Shown here piece by piece: positions 22,995-35,547 of a stretch of 64,000 nucleotides of DNA (within the stretch, counting starts at the first letter, position 1; the number at the start of each line of letters is the position of its first letter). The position numbers and the translations under genes are program-made. Location: the NCBI GenBank assembly GCA_003971905.1, contig RSEE01000093.1, forward strand, positions 62,001 to 126,000, given 5' to 3'. Origin of the DNA: Moniliella sp. 'wahieum' (taxonomy: Eukaryota; Basidiomycota; Moniliellomycetes; Moniliellales; Moniliellaceae). The notes below the pieces were generated by a model. The model was not told where the DNA came from and searched no databases. It saw nothing but the letters and a program-made list of their open reading frames with translations.

Positions 22995-24488
22995 ATGTTT
23001 CGACGTCGGCTCACTGATGCCCAACGATGGAACGAGCTCGCTCACGTGCACAATGGGACAGGCGCATCTGCTGTACCTTTTCGGGCGGTCTGGTCCACGG
23101 TGAAGCGGGACGGGAGGTTGCTGTACCAGTGCAGTGCTTGCCCAGTTCGACCGATGACCCAGTTTGGTGCACTCAAGCACGCGAAGGTGGGCAGGCACAT
23201 CAGCAACGCGGTGCTGGGTGCGAGTATGGGGGCCGATCACGCCGTTGACGAGGTGGCCGAACATGCGAGCATGCCCCAGCCACCTGGCGCACGCTCGCCT
23301 TCCCCTGCTTCCCGTGCCTCTTCACCTGTAATGGGGGCCGATCACGCCGTTGACGAGGTGGCCGAAGATGCGAGCATGCCCCAGCCACCTGACGCACGCT
23401 CGCCTTCCCAAGCTTCCGTGCCTCCTCACCTGTAGGCACTACCATGGCCAGGGCCTGGCGGGAAAAAGCATATCCACCCTCCCTTCCCTCTCCAACGAGG
23501 GAGATTTAGAGGAAGGGTCTACCGACCAGATTGTGACGACGTTGCGTATGCTCGTAGGGGCTGTCAACCACATGAACGATCATATGGATCACATGAACGA
23601 TCGTATGGATCAGATGAACGATCGTATGGATCGCATGGAGGCTAGAATGGAGACTCATTATCGGAACTTGATGGCGTCTGCCAATGCGAGCCCCCAGGGT
23701 TACCGGTCGTTCTTGGATGCAAACAAGGTATGCTCGCCTCAAATTCTTCATTGGTTATTATAGGACTAACTTCAATGTCTGCAGACGTGGGTTGCTGCCC
23801 TTGCGATCATCGTGTGGTGCGCCCCGAATGCGTCCATTACTAGCAATGCCCACCTGTGGTCGCGCGTGTCCCAGTTGCTACGGCGTCCGGCCGAGCGGCA
23901 ACTCCTGCGCCTACCTCTTGACCTCGCTCGGAGAGGACGTATGGACGACTTTCTGCATGAGCTCAAGAAGATCCTGACTCCTCATTGGAATACTCTGCGG
24001 CGCATGATCTCCTGCATCGAGTGTGCATATTCTCTCGTTTTTATGTGCCCAGGATCGCAGCTAACCTCTGCTAACCCATCTCCAGTACCGCCATCAAGGC
24101 CCTCATCCGACTCAGGCCAACAAGACGGTGTTCAACCTGGACCACTACATCCTCGAGACCTGGAGGAAGTTGATCACATGCGCAACGGGCTCCCGGCTCA
24201 TCTCAAGCGGTTTCCAGCATGCGCTGTGGAAAAGTTTGCCCTTGTCCATATGGCTATGGTGCGCCTTCAGGTTTCACTAACGACGGCGACACTACCGACA
24301 GGGCAGCCCAGGGCCAGTGGGTGCAGGTGGAAGGCGAGGTTACCAACTTGCGGTCGCCTCCACCACCACAAGCCGCCCCATATGTGAAGACGCTGAAGAG
24401 ACAGCTAAACGTTGCAGGCGGCCCGGCGGACTCGTATCCGCATTGGTCGCTGCTGCTCCCGGAGCTGAACGCAGTTCCGGAGACTTAG
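22995..24488 (+). CDS. Hypothetical protein with tandem duplication and heptad coiled coil
   Basis: ATG 22995 opens MFRRRLTDAQRWNELAHV, followed by YQCSACPVRPMTQFGALKHA and GRHISNA, a C..C...H...H spacing that could be a degenerate zinc finger. It continues with two copies of a 35-residue unit (MGADHAVDEVAE...MPQPPGARSPS). Further on, in another frame, VNHMNDHMDHMNDRMD, QMNDRMDRM and EARMET form Met/Asn/Asp heptads, a likely coiled coil. An intron at 23728-23784 (GTATGC..TGCAG) follows. Downstream pieces are WCAPNASITSNAHLW, DFLHELKKILTPHW, a probable intron about 24021-24085, NKTVFNLDHYILETW and finally FTNDGDTTDRAAQGQW, ending near 24488. It looks like one of the lineage-specific multi-exon proteins common in mushrooms. 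No function can be given, and the exon between 23435 and 23510 is unclear. Confidence 0.4.
23226..23434 (+). repeat. 105-bp tandem duplication within a gene
   Basis: Bases 23226-23330 are repeated at 23331-23434 with about ten differences and a short internal length change. The period is a multiple of three, so the duplication adds 35 codons in frame. The differences show that it is not a very fresh copy. Confidence 0.85.
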
Positions 24489-25588
24489 AGGAGCTCCTTC
24501 CAGTGATATCGCACTGACCAGTCATTCGGCCTGCGCAAGGACTTTGGTGCATCGTGCGTGAACATAAGAAGTCATGTGGTGCCCATTCACTTGAAGCTGG
24601 ATGTAACACCGTAGGTCATTAGTATAGCTCAAGGGGAATAATAGTGACCTGTATAGCAATCCACACGGCTATGGAGACGCGATGGATGCTGAAGCGTTTG
24701 GGACAGTAGCGTAGGCGATCGATTGCGGGCGAGAGATAGGCGTTGGCGGTAGGAAGCAGGACGAGGGCTACTGGACATCGATTATTAGAGCCGGGAACAC
24801 TGCTGCAGTGCCGCTAGTGTTGCGGCGTAGGACAGATATAGCTTGCGTATAGGCCCCCTGGCTGGCCCAGATTGGCCTGTGCGCACAGTATGCGCAGCCT
24901 CCTTTGAACCTCCTGCTCCTCTGTGGTTGCATCTGTCTCCTCACCACCGCCCCTCTCATTGCGCCCGTAGCAACTGGTATCCCATCTCTGCAGCCAGCAC
25001 ATCGCAGAGTGCTCTGTGCCACGGCGCAACAGCACCATCTTCTTTCCCTGTCCACCAACATCACCATCGTTGTTGCCTGCACTGCTTACTGCCCGTCTTC
25101 CCGTCCCGCCCCCATCGCTCGGTTCTCCTCGCCTGGTCTGCATTGCTGCCGTACGTCTCCATTCCCTGTCCGGTCACACTCCGTTTTCGCATTCAAACTA
25201 TGTGCACACTTCCTTCCACGACATTCAACCCCCGCCGTTGCATCCTGAGTGTGCACGATAGCCTCTTCAATTCAAAGGCACTATACCCCCCTGGCTCCCT
25301 ATTTGGTTATGTTGCCCCGCCTTCTGAGCATCAATCCCCGTCCAGTACAGCATCACCATATCGGGGCAGATGGATGGCATTCTAGTTCCACATAGAACAC
25401 ATGGCTCATGGGAGCTCACTTCATTCTAGTAGTAGCAAGTGCAGTGTGGGATCGAACTTTTTGAGGACACGAGTTTTACGCATGTCCAGAGGGCTCCGGC
25501 ATGAGCGTTGAGCCAATGAACAACGAACTTGCAGGCCCGCACGGCCCCGTGCCGAGTTGTGGCCCATTCAATCGGCGAAGCAGGTGGC
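24489..25588. other. Intergenic region
   Basis: About 1.1 kb with no gene I can support; open frames on both strands lack domains and conflict with one another. An ACTCGCGCGTCACGTCACGG motif at 25590-25609 overlaps the end of the next gene. Confidence 0.45.
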
Positions 25589-27522
25589 TTACTCGCGCGT
25601 CACGTCACGGCCAAACATGGCGACGCTGGACCAATCCCAAGCAACGAGCAGACGCTGACGAAGGGAGAAGAGTAGCGACATGTACGCCGATTTCCAGAAG
25701 ATGTACGTTGCCACACCCGACGAGGCAAACTCGCCCCCAAGGAAAGGAATGTCGGCAATCGCACGGTCCCGCCCCACATAGGCAAGCGAGCCTTGATGGG
25801 TGTACTCAAACGGACGGATCTTCTCTGCCTTGGTGATCTGGCGTTGCAGGGCCAAGATCTCAGAGCGCGACTCGGCAGTCAACGGCGGCTTCCACCGCCG
25901 CCAGTTTCTCCCGCAGCGACTCGACCCGCCCAATCTTGTTGATCACGCGAGCAAGGTAGGCACCTTGCTGCGACGCTACCTGACCCGTCGGGGCATATTG
26001 CGATGCAGTAGCGTCCCCTGCGGCAAAGATGCTGTCCTCAGCACCCTTGAGACGCAGGTGGGCGTCAATCTCGAGGCCGCGGCGGTTGTTTGCGAGCCCT
26101 TGAGTTGAGAAATCATGTCCCTCGTCACGGGGCGGAGCGTGTTACCAGCGGCCCAAACAAGAACACCGTACGGGATCTTTTGGAGTGTGCCATCGGGGGC
26201 CTGGACAAACACGGTCTGCTCATCAACGTCCTTGACCATGTGCTTGGTCTTGAGCTCAATTCCAATTTCCTTGAATGTCGAGTTGGTGTACTCAATCAGA
26301 CGCTTACTAAACGAAGGCAGGATCGAAGGCAACGCTTCAATCAGTGTCACCCGCACCTTGCCCGCCACTTCAGGGTACCACTTGCTCAGGTCGGACGTGA
26401 CAAAGTCGCGCAATTCGGCTGCGTACTCGACACCCGTGGGACCACCACCGACAACGATCATGTGCAGCAGCCGCTCCACATCCGCGTCAGGGGTGCCCTT
26501 GATCGAAGCCGCCTCAACGGCGTCCATCAGCTTGTTGCGGATCTTCTCAGCGTCCGGCAGCTCCTTGAGGAAGCAGGCGTGGTCCTTGACGCCCTGGATA
26601 CCAAACGTTGGTTTTCGGAGCCTACACCATAGATCAGGTAGTCGTACGGGATGGTGACCTTGCCCAACGGGTTGCCCACGCCGTCGTCGGATTTGTCCTC
26701 AAACGTGACTGTCTTGTTCGCCACATCCACCTTCTCGGCCTCGGCCTCAATCACCTGCACCTCACGCGGGAGGAGGAAACGGGTAGTCATCCGCGTCGGC
26801 TGGGCAATCGAACGGGCCTGGAGCGTGCCTGTTGGCACCGAGGGCAGTAGCGGAGTGAAGAGGAAGCTGGCCAGCCCACCGCTGAGTCAGTCATCGTTCC
26901 TACCAAAACCCGCGCGGAGAAAATGAGAGAGACTACTAGTTGTGCGGGGAAATAACGATAACGTTGAACTGGTCGGTGTCGAGATGCTTCAAGAAACTCG
27001 TCGAGGCCACCGGAGCCAAGGACGACAATGGTGCGCTTGGCAGGGTCATAGGGCAACTGCTCGGGCGGGTGTCGTGCCTCATACAGCTTCCATGTGATCC
27101 CAGCGCCGGTCAGAACAGCAACCCATATCAGCACATTGAAGGTGCGGCGGAAAGAAGCCCTTTTTGGGCTTGGGTGCCGGAGCAGGCGGCCAGAGGGAGC
27201 TGCCCAGCGAACCGCCCAGCGGCGGGAGTGGAGTTGTCCAGAGCACGCGACGTGAACAGCGTGCGGGACGTAATAGCGCCAGCAGGCTGCGCAATGGCGC
27301 TGGCCAAGGCGGTAGGGCGAGCGGACGCCAGGGCCAGCGAGCGCGTGGTCAGCAAGTTGCGCGGCGCAACCGAGACCTGCGCACCGCAGAAAGAATGGTC
27401 GGCGAGAGAGCCAAGATGGAAACACAAGAGCAAGACAGAACCCAGCAGAGCATACGTCAGTACTCCTTCCAGCGCAGGAACATCGCACAGGATAGGGACA
27501 CACCTCGAGCGATGATGCTCAT
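25589..27522 (-). CDS. NDE1: External/alternative NADH:ubiquinone oxidoreductase (NDH-2)
   Basis: A single-subunit, rotenone-insensitive NADH dehydrogenase of the mitochondrial inner membrane. The N-terminus is a targeting-like sequence (TTRSLALASARPTALASA) followed by FNVLIWVAVLTGAGITW, a membrane-type segment. The first dinucleotide site is KRTIVVLGSGW, then YFLFTPLLP, SIAQPTRM, DYLIYGVGSENQ and FGIQGVKDHACFLKEL. The second Rossmann site is MIVVGGGPTGVEYAAEL. The C-terminus has FEYTHQGSLAYVG, IPFLGGEFAS and FGRDVTRE with the stop at 25589. About 570 residues, normal for the family. A GCGCAG acceptor at about 27383 shows that a first exon lies upstream; ATG 27522 (MSIIARG) is a candidate only. 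Frame changes occur near 26960, 26600 and 25970. Confidence 0.9.
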
Positions 27523-28040
27523 GGGGGCAGGCGTGGAGTGGAGTACAGGTGGTGGAGCGGGAGCAGGCGGCCCCGAACAGGTTTGTGGAGATACGTGGCT
27601 GCTGGACAGCAGACGAGTGCAAAAAAAGCTGCGCGTTTCAGTGTGGCGCCGTGCTGGCGCTGTATTTCGAATGGGCCTGCTGCCGCGGGGGCAGTGTGTG
27701 GGCCTGCCTTGGAGAGTTCTTGCAAGGTACGCAACCCCAGCCGGCCGCACCGCGCCAGTGGGCCAGTGCCTGCTCCCGCTACCCCGGCGTCACTGCGTCA
27801 CTGCTCGGCTCTGCATCATGCACCCGCCCTGCCCAGCGGTGATCCCAAGCTGGCCCCTCTGGTGGTTGGCTGTATACGCTACTGATCATAGCTTCTCCGT
27901 CGGCTTTGTCGGACATCCTACCCGTCCCTTCCCTTCCTCTGCCCCTCCCACCGACAATCCTTAGGCCTTAGGCCTTACCATCTTGTTGGTCAACCCAGTC
28001 GGGAGACGAGTCCTTGACCACTGGTTGGCACATGTCCATG

Positions 28041-28061
28041 TCATGCATCATGCATCATGCA
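28041..28061. repeat. Heptamer array TCATGCA x3
   Basis: Three perfect 7-nt units. Confidence 0.9.
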
Positions 28062-28219
28062 TGGAGGAGAATCATTAATCACTGATCAGCCATTCCTCCG
28101 GTATAACCCGCGGACAGGCGGGTATTAGCACATTAGTCCCACTGGACAGCCACTGGCCTGGGCAGGCTTTTGCGCTGGAGGGTCGGACGCGCAGCGCGGC
28201 TGGTCCGCATTCGGCTGTC

Positions 28220-28247
28220 GGTTGGCGGTTGGCGGTCGTCGGTGTCG
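28220..28247. repeat. Heptamer array GGTTGGC x2 plus two degenerate units
   Basis: GGTTGGC, GGTTGGC, GGTCGTC, GGTGTCG in register. Confidence 0.75.
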
Positions 28248-28279
28248 GCCGGGGAGGGTGTGTACGTTCGATATGCAGT

Positions 28280-28300
28280 GCGTTTCGCGTTACGCGTTGC
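28280..28300. repeat. Heptamer array GCGTTNC x3
   Basis: GCGTTTC, GCGTTAC, GCGTTGC in tandem; only the sixth base varies. Confidence 0.85.
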
Positions 28301-28739
28301 GGGTGAATTCGGTATTACCCGGGCCCAGCGTCGGCCCCGCTAGAAGCTTGAGCTTGAACCGCTGAACCTCACGCTGAGCGAGCTGAGCTGCTCAGGCCTG
28401 AGGGCCTGAGCAACCGCAAATGTCACTTCAATATTCAATCCACCCCACCGCTGGGTTGGTACGTTGATACATGGTACAGCGTGTCTTCTCCGACGTTGGT
28501 GCGGCTTTTCTTCTCAACACCCCCGTCGACAGCCTGCGCGGAATGCAAGAATGCGAAGCCACAGGCGCGGAAGGTGTGGAGTACTCATCAATCCTTCTAA
28601 CAGCCTCAACAAGCTGTCGCAAGCCCCCCAGCTGTATACGCCGTGAGGCGCTGAGGGCGCCGAGGTAGAAGGAGAGTCACGAAGTCCTGTACTCACTGAC
28701 TTGACTACTTGTCATGCATGCACATGCCACGTATCACAA

Positions 28740-28767
28740 GTCACTAGTCACTAGTCACTAGTCACAC
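28740..28767. repeat. Heptamer array GTCACTA x3 plus GTCACAC
   Basis: Three perfect GTCACTA units and one variant, followed by further GTCAC and CACGTG-like copies up to about 28796. Confidence 0.9.
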
Positions 28768-30132
28768 TAGTCACGTGGACGTGTCACATGTCACACGGCT
28801 CGTCAGGCCCTAGGACGCGATGCATGCCGCACAAACTGAGGGACGGGGGAAAAGGGGGAGCAGGGGAGCCAGCCTGGAGCGCAGGTGCCTGGAAGAGACA
28901 TGCACAGGCAGAAAAACTTTGCGAGCGGCGTTAACCGTGTCTCTCCGCCGCGATGATTTGGCGGATGGACTCCGTCGATTACGTGCCCAGACACCAGCCA
29001 CCCGCGCCCAGCGCCCGTCCCTTTTTGGTGTCTTGCTCCTTCCGCCTCGGACGCCGTTTCCTCTCGCCTGGGTGGCCGCCATCCGCGCGGTGCATTAAAA
29101 ACAAGTCAAGGCAAGAATTAGATGGCGTTTTCGTGGCTGCAAGCCCGCCATGCTCCAGGGGACCCTAGCCCCAATGGGTTGTCTACCAACCTGAGCTGCA
29201 GCAGGCTACAGGCCGTATACTACCGCGAAGCTGCTCCTGCGCTGTCGGAGCAAGGCTGGATCCCGTCGGCGCGGCACCTGCATATTCACCCGATATATAA
29301 TCAACGTTCAACAGTACCATGACATACTGAGTAAGTGCGTATATATACCAGGAGCGGCCTCGACTGCGCTTGTGTTGTGGCTACCGCTCAACTACTTCTG
29401 TCCTACCGCAACCCATTATGTTTGTTGATATTAATCTCATTGATCCCACCCTCAAGATGGGATGGCAGAAACCCATAGGAGATGTACACAAGCTCAAGGT
29501 CTCTTCGTGCCCGCCCTCTGCGAGCAAGACGTCCCTGAGGGCGCTGTGGCGTGAGAGTGGAACGGCGATCCTCCGACATTGTGAGCAGGCCGAGGTGCGT
29601 GCATGGCGACCCCAGGGAGAACAGGGACCGAACAGGCGAGACAGCAGCACCATTGCAGAAAGTCCACACCTCGTGGCAACTAGACTTGGAAGAACAGGAG
29701 ATCGAACCGCATCGCCGCTCGATCCAAAACGGAAGCAACGTGAACACGGTAGCGGCTTGGTCGCCCCCCGGTGCGAAGAGAGGGAAGGTAGAGAGGGAGC
29801 GGAGGATCGGAAAATTCGTAGCGTATCTCATTGACTAGCGTCTCGAAGGGTACGGTATTGTGTTGTTAAGTTGTAAAGTGGTGGTTAACAGTTGTGGTTA
29901 AGGTAGGGTCAAGTTGGGGTTTAATCTTTAAGGTTCACGCCAAAGGTGAAACGAGCAGAAGCAAGTGGAGCAGGGAAAGCAGGAGAAGGGCAAATGGCGA
30001 CTTGGACCATATACGGTAGACGTGTGGAGAGAGGGAGCGAAACCAAAAGAAAAAAGGGAAAAAAAGAGTTAATACATGTCAATGTATAAGGTACAATCTC
30101 GAGTGGCGATGCCAGCCTTGTTTCTCCAGAGT

Positions 30133-33100
30133 CTACACCCCCTGTGGGAGGCATCTTGTCAAACGAAGACGAAAGTGCGAGCGGAGCAAACGGCTTGGGC
30201 GAGGTAAATCCAGAAGAAGCAGGGGGGCATCGACGGGGTGCGTGCCCAATGGTGATGCTTGGCGAGAGGACATGAGGATGGCGTTGCGCGCTCCCACCGA
30301 CATGGACGGGGATGCGATCCTCAAAGAAGTATCCCCAGAGGAGGCAAGAAAGGGTCCTTTGGGTTGGCTCTCCGAGCAGCACAGTCGCTCTAATAACGGC
30401 CTCTTCTTCATCCGGCGAAAACTCCAATCCATCCCATCCCAAATCGGCTTCCTCGTTCGGGCGCTGGCTGCACCCACTACGCCGCGAGCCATTGCCCATG
30501 CCACCTCGTCCTCCTCCTCTTCACCCCCCCTCCCCGTCATCCCAGACCCCGGGGTCAGCCATGCTGACTGTACGAATAGGCCGGGAGCTAGCACTGGTAC
30601 TCCTTTCCCCTGATCCCGAGTGCCCACTGTGCTCGTCCGAGTCAGAAAATGACACGTCACTTCCCCGACCGAGCAAGGCTGGATTCCAACGGGGATCAAT
30701 CCCACCGTCAACAAAGTCATCCATCTCATCCGCACCGAGCGGTGCATCAGGACCCCGGGCGGCATCCAGCGATCCAACCGTCAAGTTCTCCCTGCCATGC
30801 TGGGGTCCAACGACTCCAACGCTGCATACAGCTCATCCACATCCCCTTCAGCTGTCGACCCTGTAGGCGCAGACCGTCCCAAGCTCACCGCAGCTCGATT
30901 GAGACGCCCCCCCATGGCCCCCCTACTGCCCCACTGACCGCACGCAAACCAGCAGCCGCACCTGCACTAGCGGCCCCAGCTGCTGCCGTAAACCGGGCGA
31001 GGGGATGCCTTGCGACACGTGTTGGGCCCAGGTGCGGCTCCGTGCCGGCACACCCACCGGAAACGAAGGCATGGGAACACCCTTTGCGTACGGAGCGTCC
31101 CGCGCCATGGCACTGGCATTGGCATGGGACGAGGTAACGCCCAATCGGCCTTGCCTGCCGCGGCAGCCAGTCCATCCGCCAAATCGTCCATGCCCAACTC
31201 ACCGGGGTCGACCTGAGGGCTCCACCCGCACCTCTGTCCGCACCGTGGAGGCCATATGGGCTTCACACACGGGCAACGGGATCTCCATCCACAGAGAAGG
31301 CATACGTTCCGTACTTGAGTTGCGGGACCAAGTAGACGTTGGCAGGTTGGGCATAAGGGACCTTGGCGTACGTGTGAAGCTCAGCCGCTGCCGCCGTTGT
31401 ACGCCCACTCAACCGCCATGGGGTAAAGAGCCGAGCTGACATCCACGTCCCTCGCTCAGACCAAGGCGGGAAGGCAATCTCTGCAGGCGAGCAAGCCATG
31501 CAGGAGAATCATCAAGGGATTCAACAGTTCGATTCCCGGTTGAGGCCGAGATAGTCCACGCCAGAGGGCATGCGGCGCTTCACTCCGTGCCAGAGGACGA
31601 AGGACTGAATATCATCCCATCCGATTACCTCTCCGCCAGCTCGACCTGGAGCGGGCGTTGCACGGCGGTTGCCATGGCCATGCGATCACTAGGATCGACC
31701 CCAGTGCGAGGGGCAATTGGGATGGCAAACAAGTTCCTAGGGCGATGGGCGGAGAGTATGAGCTCATGTTGGACCACGTCGCCGCGCGAAGCATTGAACT
31801 GATATAGACCGATCCTCCGCGCTTCTGCCCCGGGCAAATCGTTAACCACTGCCAATCCCGGCCAGCCAACAGCCAAAGGAGTTGCATCTGGAACTTCGGT
31901 GGAGCGCTTCGTCCCCTGCTCAAGGGCTGACAGCTCATCACCCTCTTGAACCGGGAGAAAACGCTCGACGGCAGTAGAAGTTTTGGCCGACGCGGCTAGG
32001 GGCATCGGGCGAGGCCCAATAGATCCGAAATGGGTGTGATATGCATGCTCATTGGTCCCTCGCCCGGTCACGCATTCTTTGGCACTAGGGGGTGCACCCC
32101 ACGGATGAAGCGCAATCGTGTGGGTGCCTCGTTTGGTGAGGACATGGAGCAATCGCGAGTCGACGCTCCACTCCATCGCAGCCACATGGGCACTCGTGAT
32201 CCCACGATAAATCTGTGCACAAAAAGCAGGTTAGTCCAAGCTGTGCGGCTGCAAAAGGGAAGGTAAAAACGTGCCACATAAAGCCACTCAGGCCTAAGTA
32301 GATTATCGTCCGCCTTCCGGACGGGGGCAGCGCGCATCTTGAGCGCGTAGATGTGGAATGATGCCCAGCAGTATCAGCTGTAGCAAGCAGTTCGCCCGTA
32401 GCGTTGAACTTGATGCAAGCCAACCGGCCTGCTCCCACCGGGCGGGGTAGGAGCAGCACGGAAAGCACTGATCAGTACCGGGTTTGAGACCCCCTCTAGG
32501 GCGGGTTCTCCGTGACAGGTCGACAACATGAACGGTACCGCTGTACAGTTGCCCAGGTGCCACCGTGGAACCAGAAGAAATAGGAGTAGGCGCGGTAAGA
32601 AAGGAGGAGCCCGAGGTGGGCAGAGCGGGACTGAAGAGTAACGCCTGGAAGAGGCGGAGAAGCAGCTAAGGCTGCCGCCAGACCAGAGGCACCCGCGCTG
32701 ACGCCATGGTACATGCGCTCCCCCATGTTTCGAGCTTGGTAAAGAATGTTGCCGCTGGATCCTCCTCGTCTGCCAGCGTCGCAGAGGCAGCATCCAAGCG
32801 GGGGGGCAATGCGGTAGATGCATAAGCCAGGAGCCGCCCGACAAATCGCAGGCCGGGGGCCGATCGGGGAACGGGGAGGCGGTATCGACGATGGAGGATG
32901 CGTTGCGGTTAGGTCGCTGGCCGAGTGGATGGAAATCGTAGACGAGCGTCCAGCGAGAGATGCAGAGGACCATGCAACAACAATGTAGTGGTGGTTGTGC
33001 AAGAGCCAGGCATGAACGCTCGTCTGGGCCTCCGATGTCGGCCGTAATTCGGCAACCGTGGCGCGCTGCACCACGGCGGACGAAGCCAAGTCGTACTCAA

Positions 33101-33700
33101 TCAGATCAAGCGAGCGCGAGTCCTTTGTACTAATCAAGACGGCGGCCAAAAGAGCACGCGTTGGTGGCGCGTCGCGACCCGCAGCGCAGATCTCTGCGTG
33201 CGTACCAGCCGGTACAAAAGCCGACGGAGGGAGACGAGCAATCTCAGTGAACGTATGGCGGATGGCGAGCCAGACTACAGCAGGACCGGGAGCACCGGTG
33301 GTGTCGTTGGCATAGACAACAGCCAAGAAATGGCAACCAGCGACCTTGTCCCATGCATGGACGCCACAGGCAGGGCTTGGATGCCGCGGGTTGCCATGGA
33401 AGGACCGGCATCGGCCCAGTCTTCAGCCTCGTCTGCACCGTCGGCATCGCCCAAGATACCAGCACCAGCTCCGGAGCCAGGCGGGATAGGAGCAGCAGGA
33501 CGCATGCGGCCAAGAGCTTGGGTGGCCATGTCACGAGCGGATGCGAGCTGAGCAGCAAGTGACTTGGGTACCCCGGCCGCGATGAGCGCCGCGGCGCTCA
33601 TGTACCCATCGGGAAAGCGAGGGGGTGGGAGCGAATGACGCGGGCAGACTGGGACGGCGCCTGCTTCTGCATGGGGTGGCGGGAGAAAGGCCATAGCCAT
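30133..33700 (-). CDS. BCAS3-like WD40 protein
   Basis: ATG 33700 (MAMAFLPPPHAEAG). The N-terminus is disordered and holds IAAGVPKSLAAQLASARD. Beta-propeller-like text follows: FLAVVYANDTTGAP, AVVWLAIRHTF, LISTKDSRSLDLIEYD, HAWLLHNHHYIVVAW, a VHVVDL strand, IKFNATGELLATADTAGHH and, across an intron at 32213-32277, WLY/IYRGITSAHVAAMEWS then SRLLHVLTKRGTHTIALHPWG. The pair ATADTxG / YRGxTxAxVxxMxWSxDSRxLxVxxxRGTxHxFxxxPWG is typical of BCAS3 and related PROPPIN-like propellers, which bind phosphoinositides at autophagic membranes. Later segments include YAKVPYAQPANVYL, MDDFVDGGIDPRWNP and FSPDEEEAVIRATVLLG. There are many frame changes, and the C-terminal end (30133 or 29921) is uncertain. Confidence 0.55.
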
Positions 33701-34269
33701 GGCCGGTGTGGTGCTGGGTCGGGCGTGAACTGTGGGTTTGCTGGGTGGGGGGGGTGGTGAGGGTCTGGGGATGGGGAAAAGGAAAGGCCGATGCGGAGGC
33801 AGGAGCGGTGGTGGTGGTGGGTGGCAGCAGTAGTAGGAGTGGGAGTGGGAGTGGGAGCAGTGGGAGGGTGGTGGTGGTGGGAGCGAAAGAGGGACAGGCG
33901 TGCGGGGCGATGGGGAGGGGCAGAGCCGACTATCTCCTGTCGGCTGGAGGTGTGGTGGTTGGGCGCGCGTATCTAATCGTGACTGGGCGTGACTCAACCC
34001 TACTGGGCGCACCGCACGTGCAGCACAGCACAGCACGCAGCACACAGCACCGCTGCACAGACCAGCCGGGCCCCGCGCACGGCGCCAGTGTCGCCCCAAC
34101 TCACACCCACGGCTGGCCACCCACGCTCGCAGCCACGCACAGCAACCCTATCGCGGCCGTCGCATCGCTGATCGGTATCAATATTCAATGCTCTCACACC
34201 GGCAGCATGCAATCATTAATCAAACCCCCGCCGCTGCCTGCCCCTCACCCGGTCCGCTCACCTCACCGC
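33701..34269. other. Intergenic region
   Basis: Between the start of the BCAS3-like gene and the 3' end of the HAD gene. It contains GTGGGAGTGGGAGTGGGAG-like purine repeats near 33837-33870, a CAGCACAGCACAGCACG array near 34021 and a CAATATTCAA motif at about 34179. Confidence 0.5.
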
Positions 34270-35547
34270 TCACACCGCGTCGGCGCCCCACTCACGCCGC
34301 AGCGCCGCCGCCACGCCATCGGCCACCGTGTCCGCAATCAACGTCGGCGCGGGTCCGGCGCCCCCTCCACCACACGCCCGTGCGCACAAGCACACTCTCC
34401 CACCCGTACGCCGCCGCGCCCGAGATGTCCGACCCGGGTTGTCCCCAATCATGTAGACCTTGCGGTGCGCCAGGCGCGTGCCGCGCCTGCTCTTGCTGGC
34501 CCAGCGTCCAGTCGGCAAACTCATACGTCGCCCGCTCTGGCTTGCCAAACATGGTGTACTCCAACTTGCGGCCTGTCACCTCCTGCATCGCCATCACCAT
34601 CGCCATCGCCATCGTCAGTCACCTCATCCCACGCTCTCGGAACGCCTAACATACCTTCCAAATCGCTTGGGCTGCCACGCGCAGCGAACCGAGGCCGAGC
34701 CGCGGCACGCCAAACTGGGTGGTCCGATCAAGTCGTTGTGGGCAAAGTACAGCGGCAGTTGGGCAGCAGGCAAAGTGGCAGTATGAGGGCCGCGAATGCC
34801 CGGCTGCATCGTCCCAAACACACCATCCTCCGACCGACACAGGTCGACAATGTACTGAAGCGAACGACCCCAGTCGTTGTTGTCATGAAACACGAGCACA
34901 GCGGCAAAGTGAATTTGGCTATAGTCTGGCACCAGCTCACGGCCCTCGGTCGGAGGGAGCGAGTGGGTCCAGCTCGAAGGAGCGTACTGCTGCAGCATAT
35001 CGGGTGTGTGGACACGTTGAAAGCCATAATACTGGGCAATATCAGCCGCGCCCTTTGGCCCAATCACCAGCACGTCCTTATCCTGCAACGAGCGCAAGCT
35101 CTTCATCAGCGAGTGGCTCAACACCACCTGCTCGGGCTGAATGGTACCGCCAAAATTGCGCTGCAAAAGCTCGGCACGGGCTGCCTCTTTCGAACCACCC
35201 CCGTTGGTGAGAAAGATGTGGGGTAAGGGGCGGTGGTACTTGTTGGCGCCGCGGATGATCTCCATAGCCTTGTGGGCGGCTGGGATGACGTCGGCCCCCA
35301 ACTTGAGTACGCCATCAATGTCAAAGGCAAACGCAACTTCGCACGGCGGCTGAGCGGATGGCGATTTGGCCGAGGGCAACACACGAGCCTCGCGTCCCGC
35401 TGTGCTTGCGCCAAACGCACGCCTCGAGTGCCCTGGGCACAGCACAGGGGCAGAGACACGAGCACATGCGAAGGCACGGCTGGAGCGCAGGGAAGAAGAA
35501 ACCAGCGCGGACCCAGGGGAGCCGGCAGTGCGCAAGAGACTCAACAT
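34270..35547 (-). CDS. HAD-superfamily IIA hydrolase, CECR5 type
   Basis: ATG 35547 gives MLSLLRTAGSPGS followed by a Ser/Arg/Ala-rich stretch without acidic residues, a mitochondrial presequence by composition. HAD motif I is FAFDIDGVL (nucleophile Asp and acid/base Asp), followed by the IIA substrate-specificity features PHIFLTNGGGSKEAARA, VVLSHSLMKSL, VLVIGPKG and YSQIHFAAVLVFHDNNDWGRS. A 72-nt intron (34583-34654) joins AIWK to EVTGRKLEYTMFGKP. The C-terminal motif IGDNP then SDISGAAAYGWESVLVRTGVW is the HAD metal-binding signature. About 400 residues, as in HDHD5/CECR5. The substrate is unknown for the family. Frame changes occur near 34780 and 34440. Confidence 0.88.

Larger units (their letters stand above)
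27523..30132. other. Long intergenic region rich in short tandem arrays
   Basis: About 2.6 kb without a recognisable gene. It holds four period-7 arrays (28041, 28220, 28280, 28740), GAGGGCCTGAGC-type stutters near 28394, an AATATTCAA palindrome near 28431 and a TATATATACC stretch near 29340. Short open frames at 28800-29830 lack domains. Confidence 0.5.

Noticed and set aside
25400-25500. GTTCGATCCC on the minus strand as a possible tRNA
   Set aside because: The T-stem does not pair and no cloverleaf can be drawn.
31480-31560. GTTCGATTCCCGG, a B-box-like tRNA motif
   Set aside because: No matching A box, acceptor stem or anticodon arm at proper spacing, and it lies within the BCAS3-like gene.
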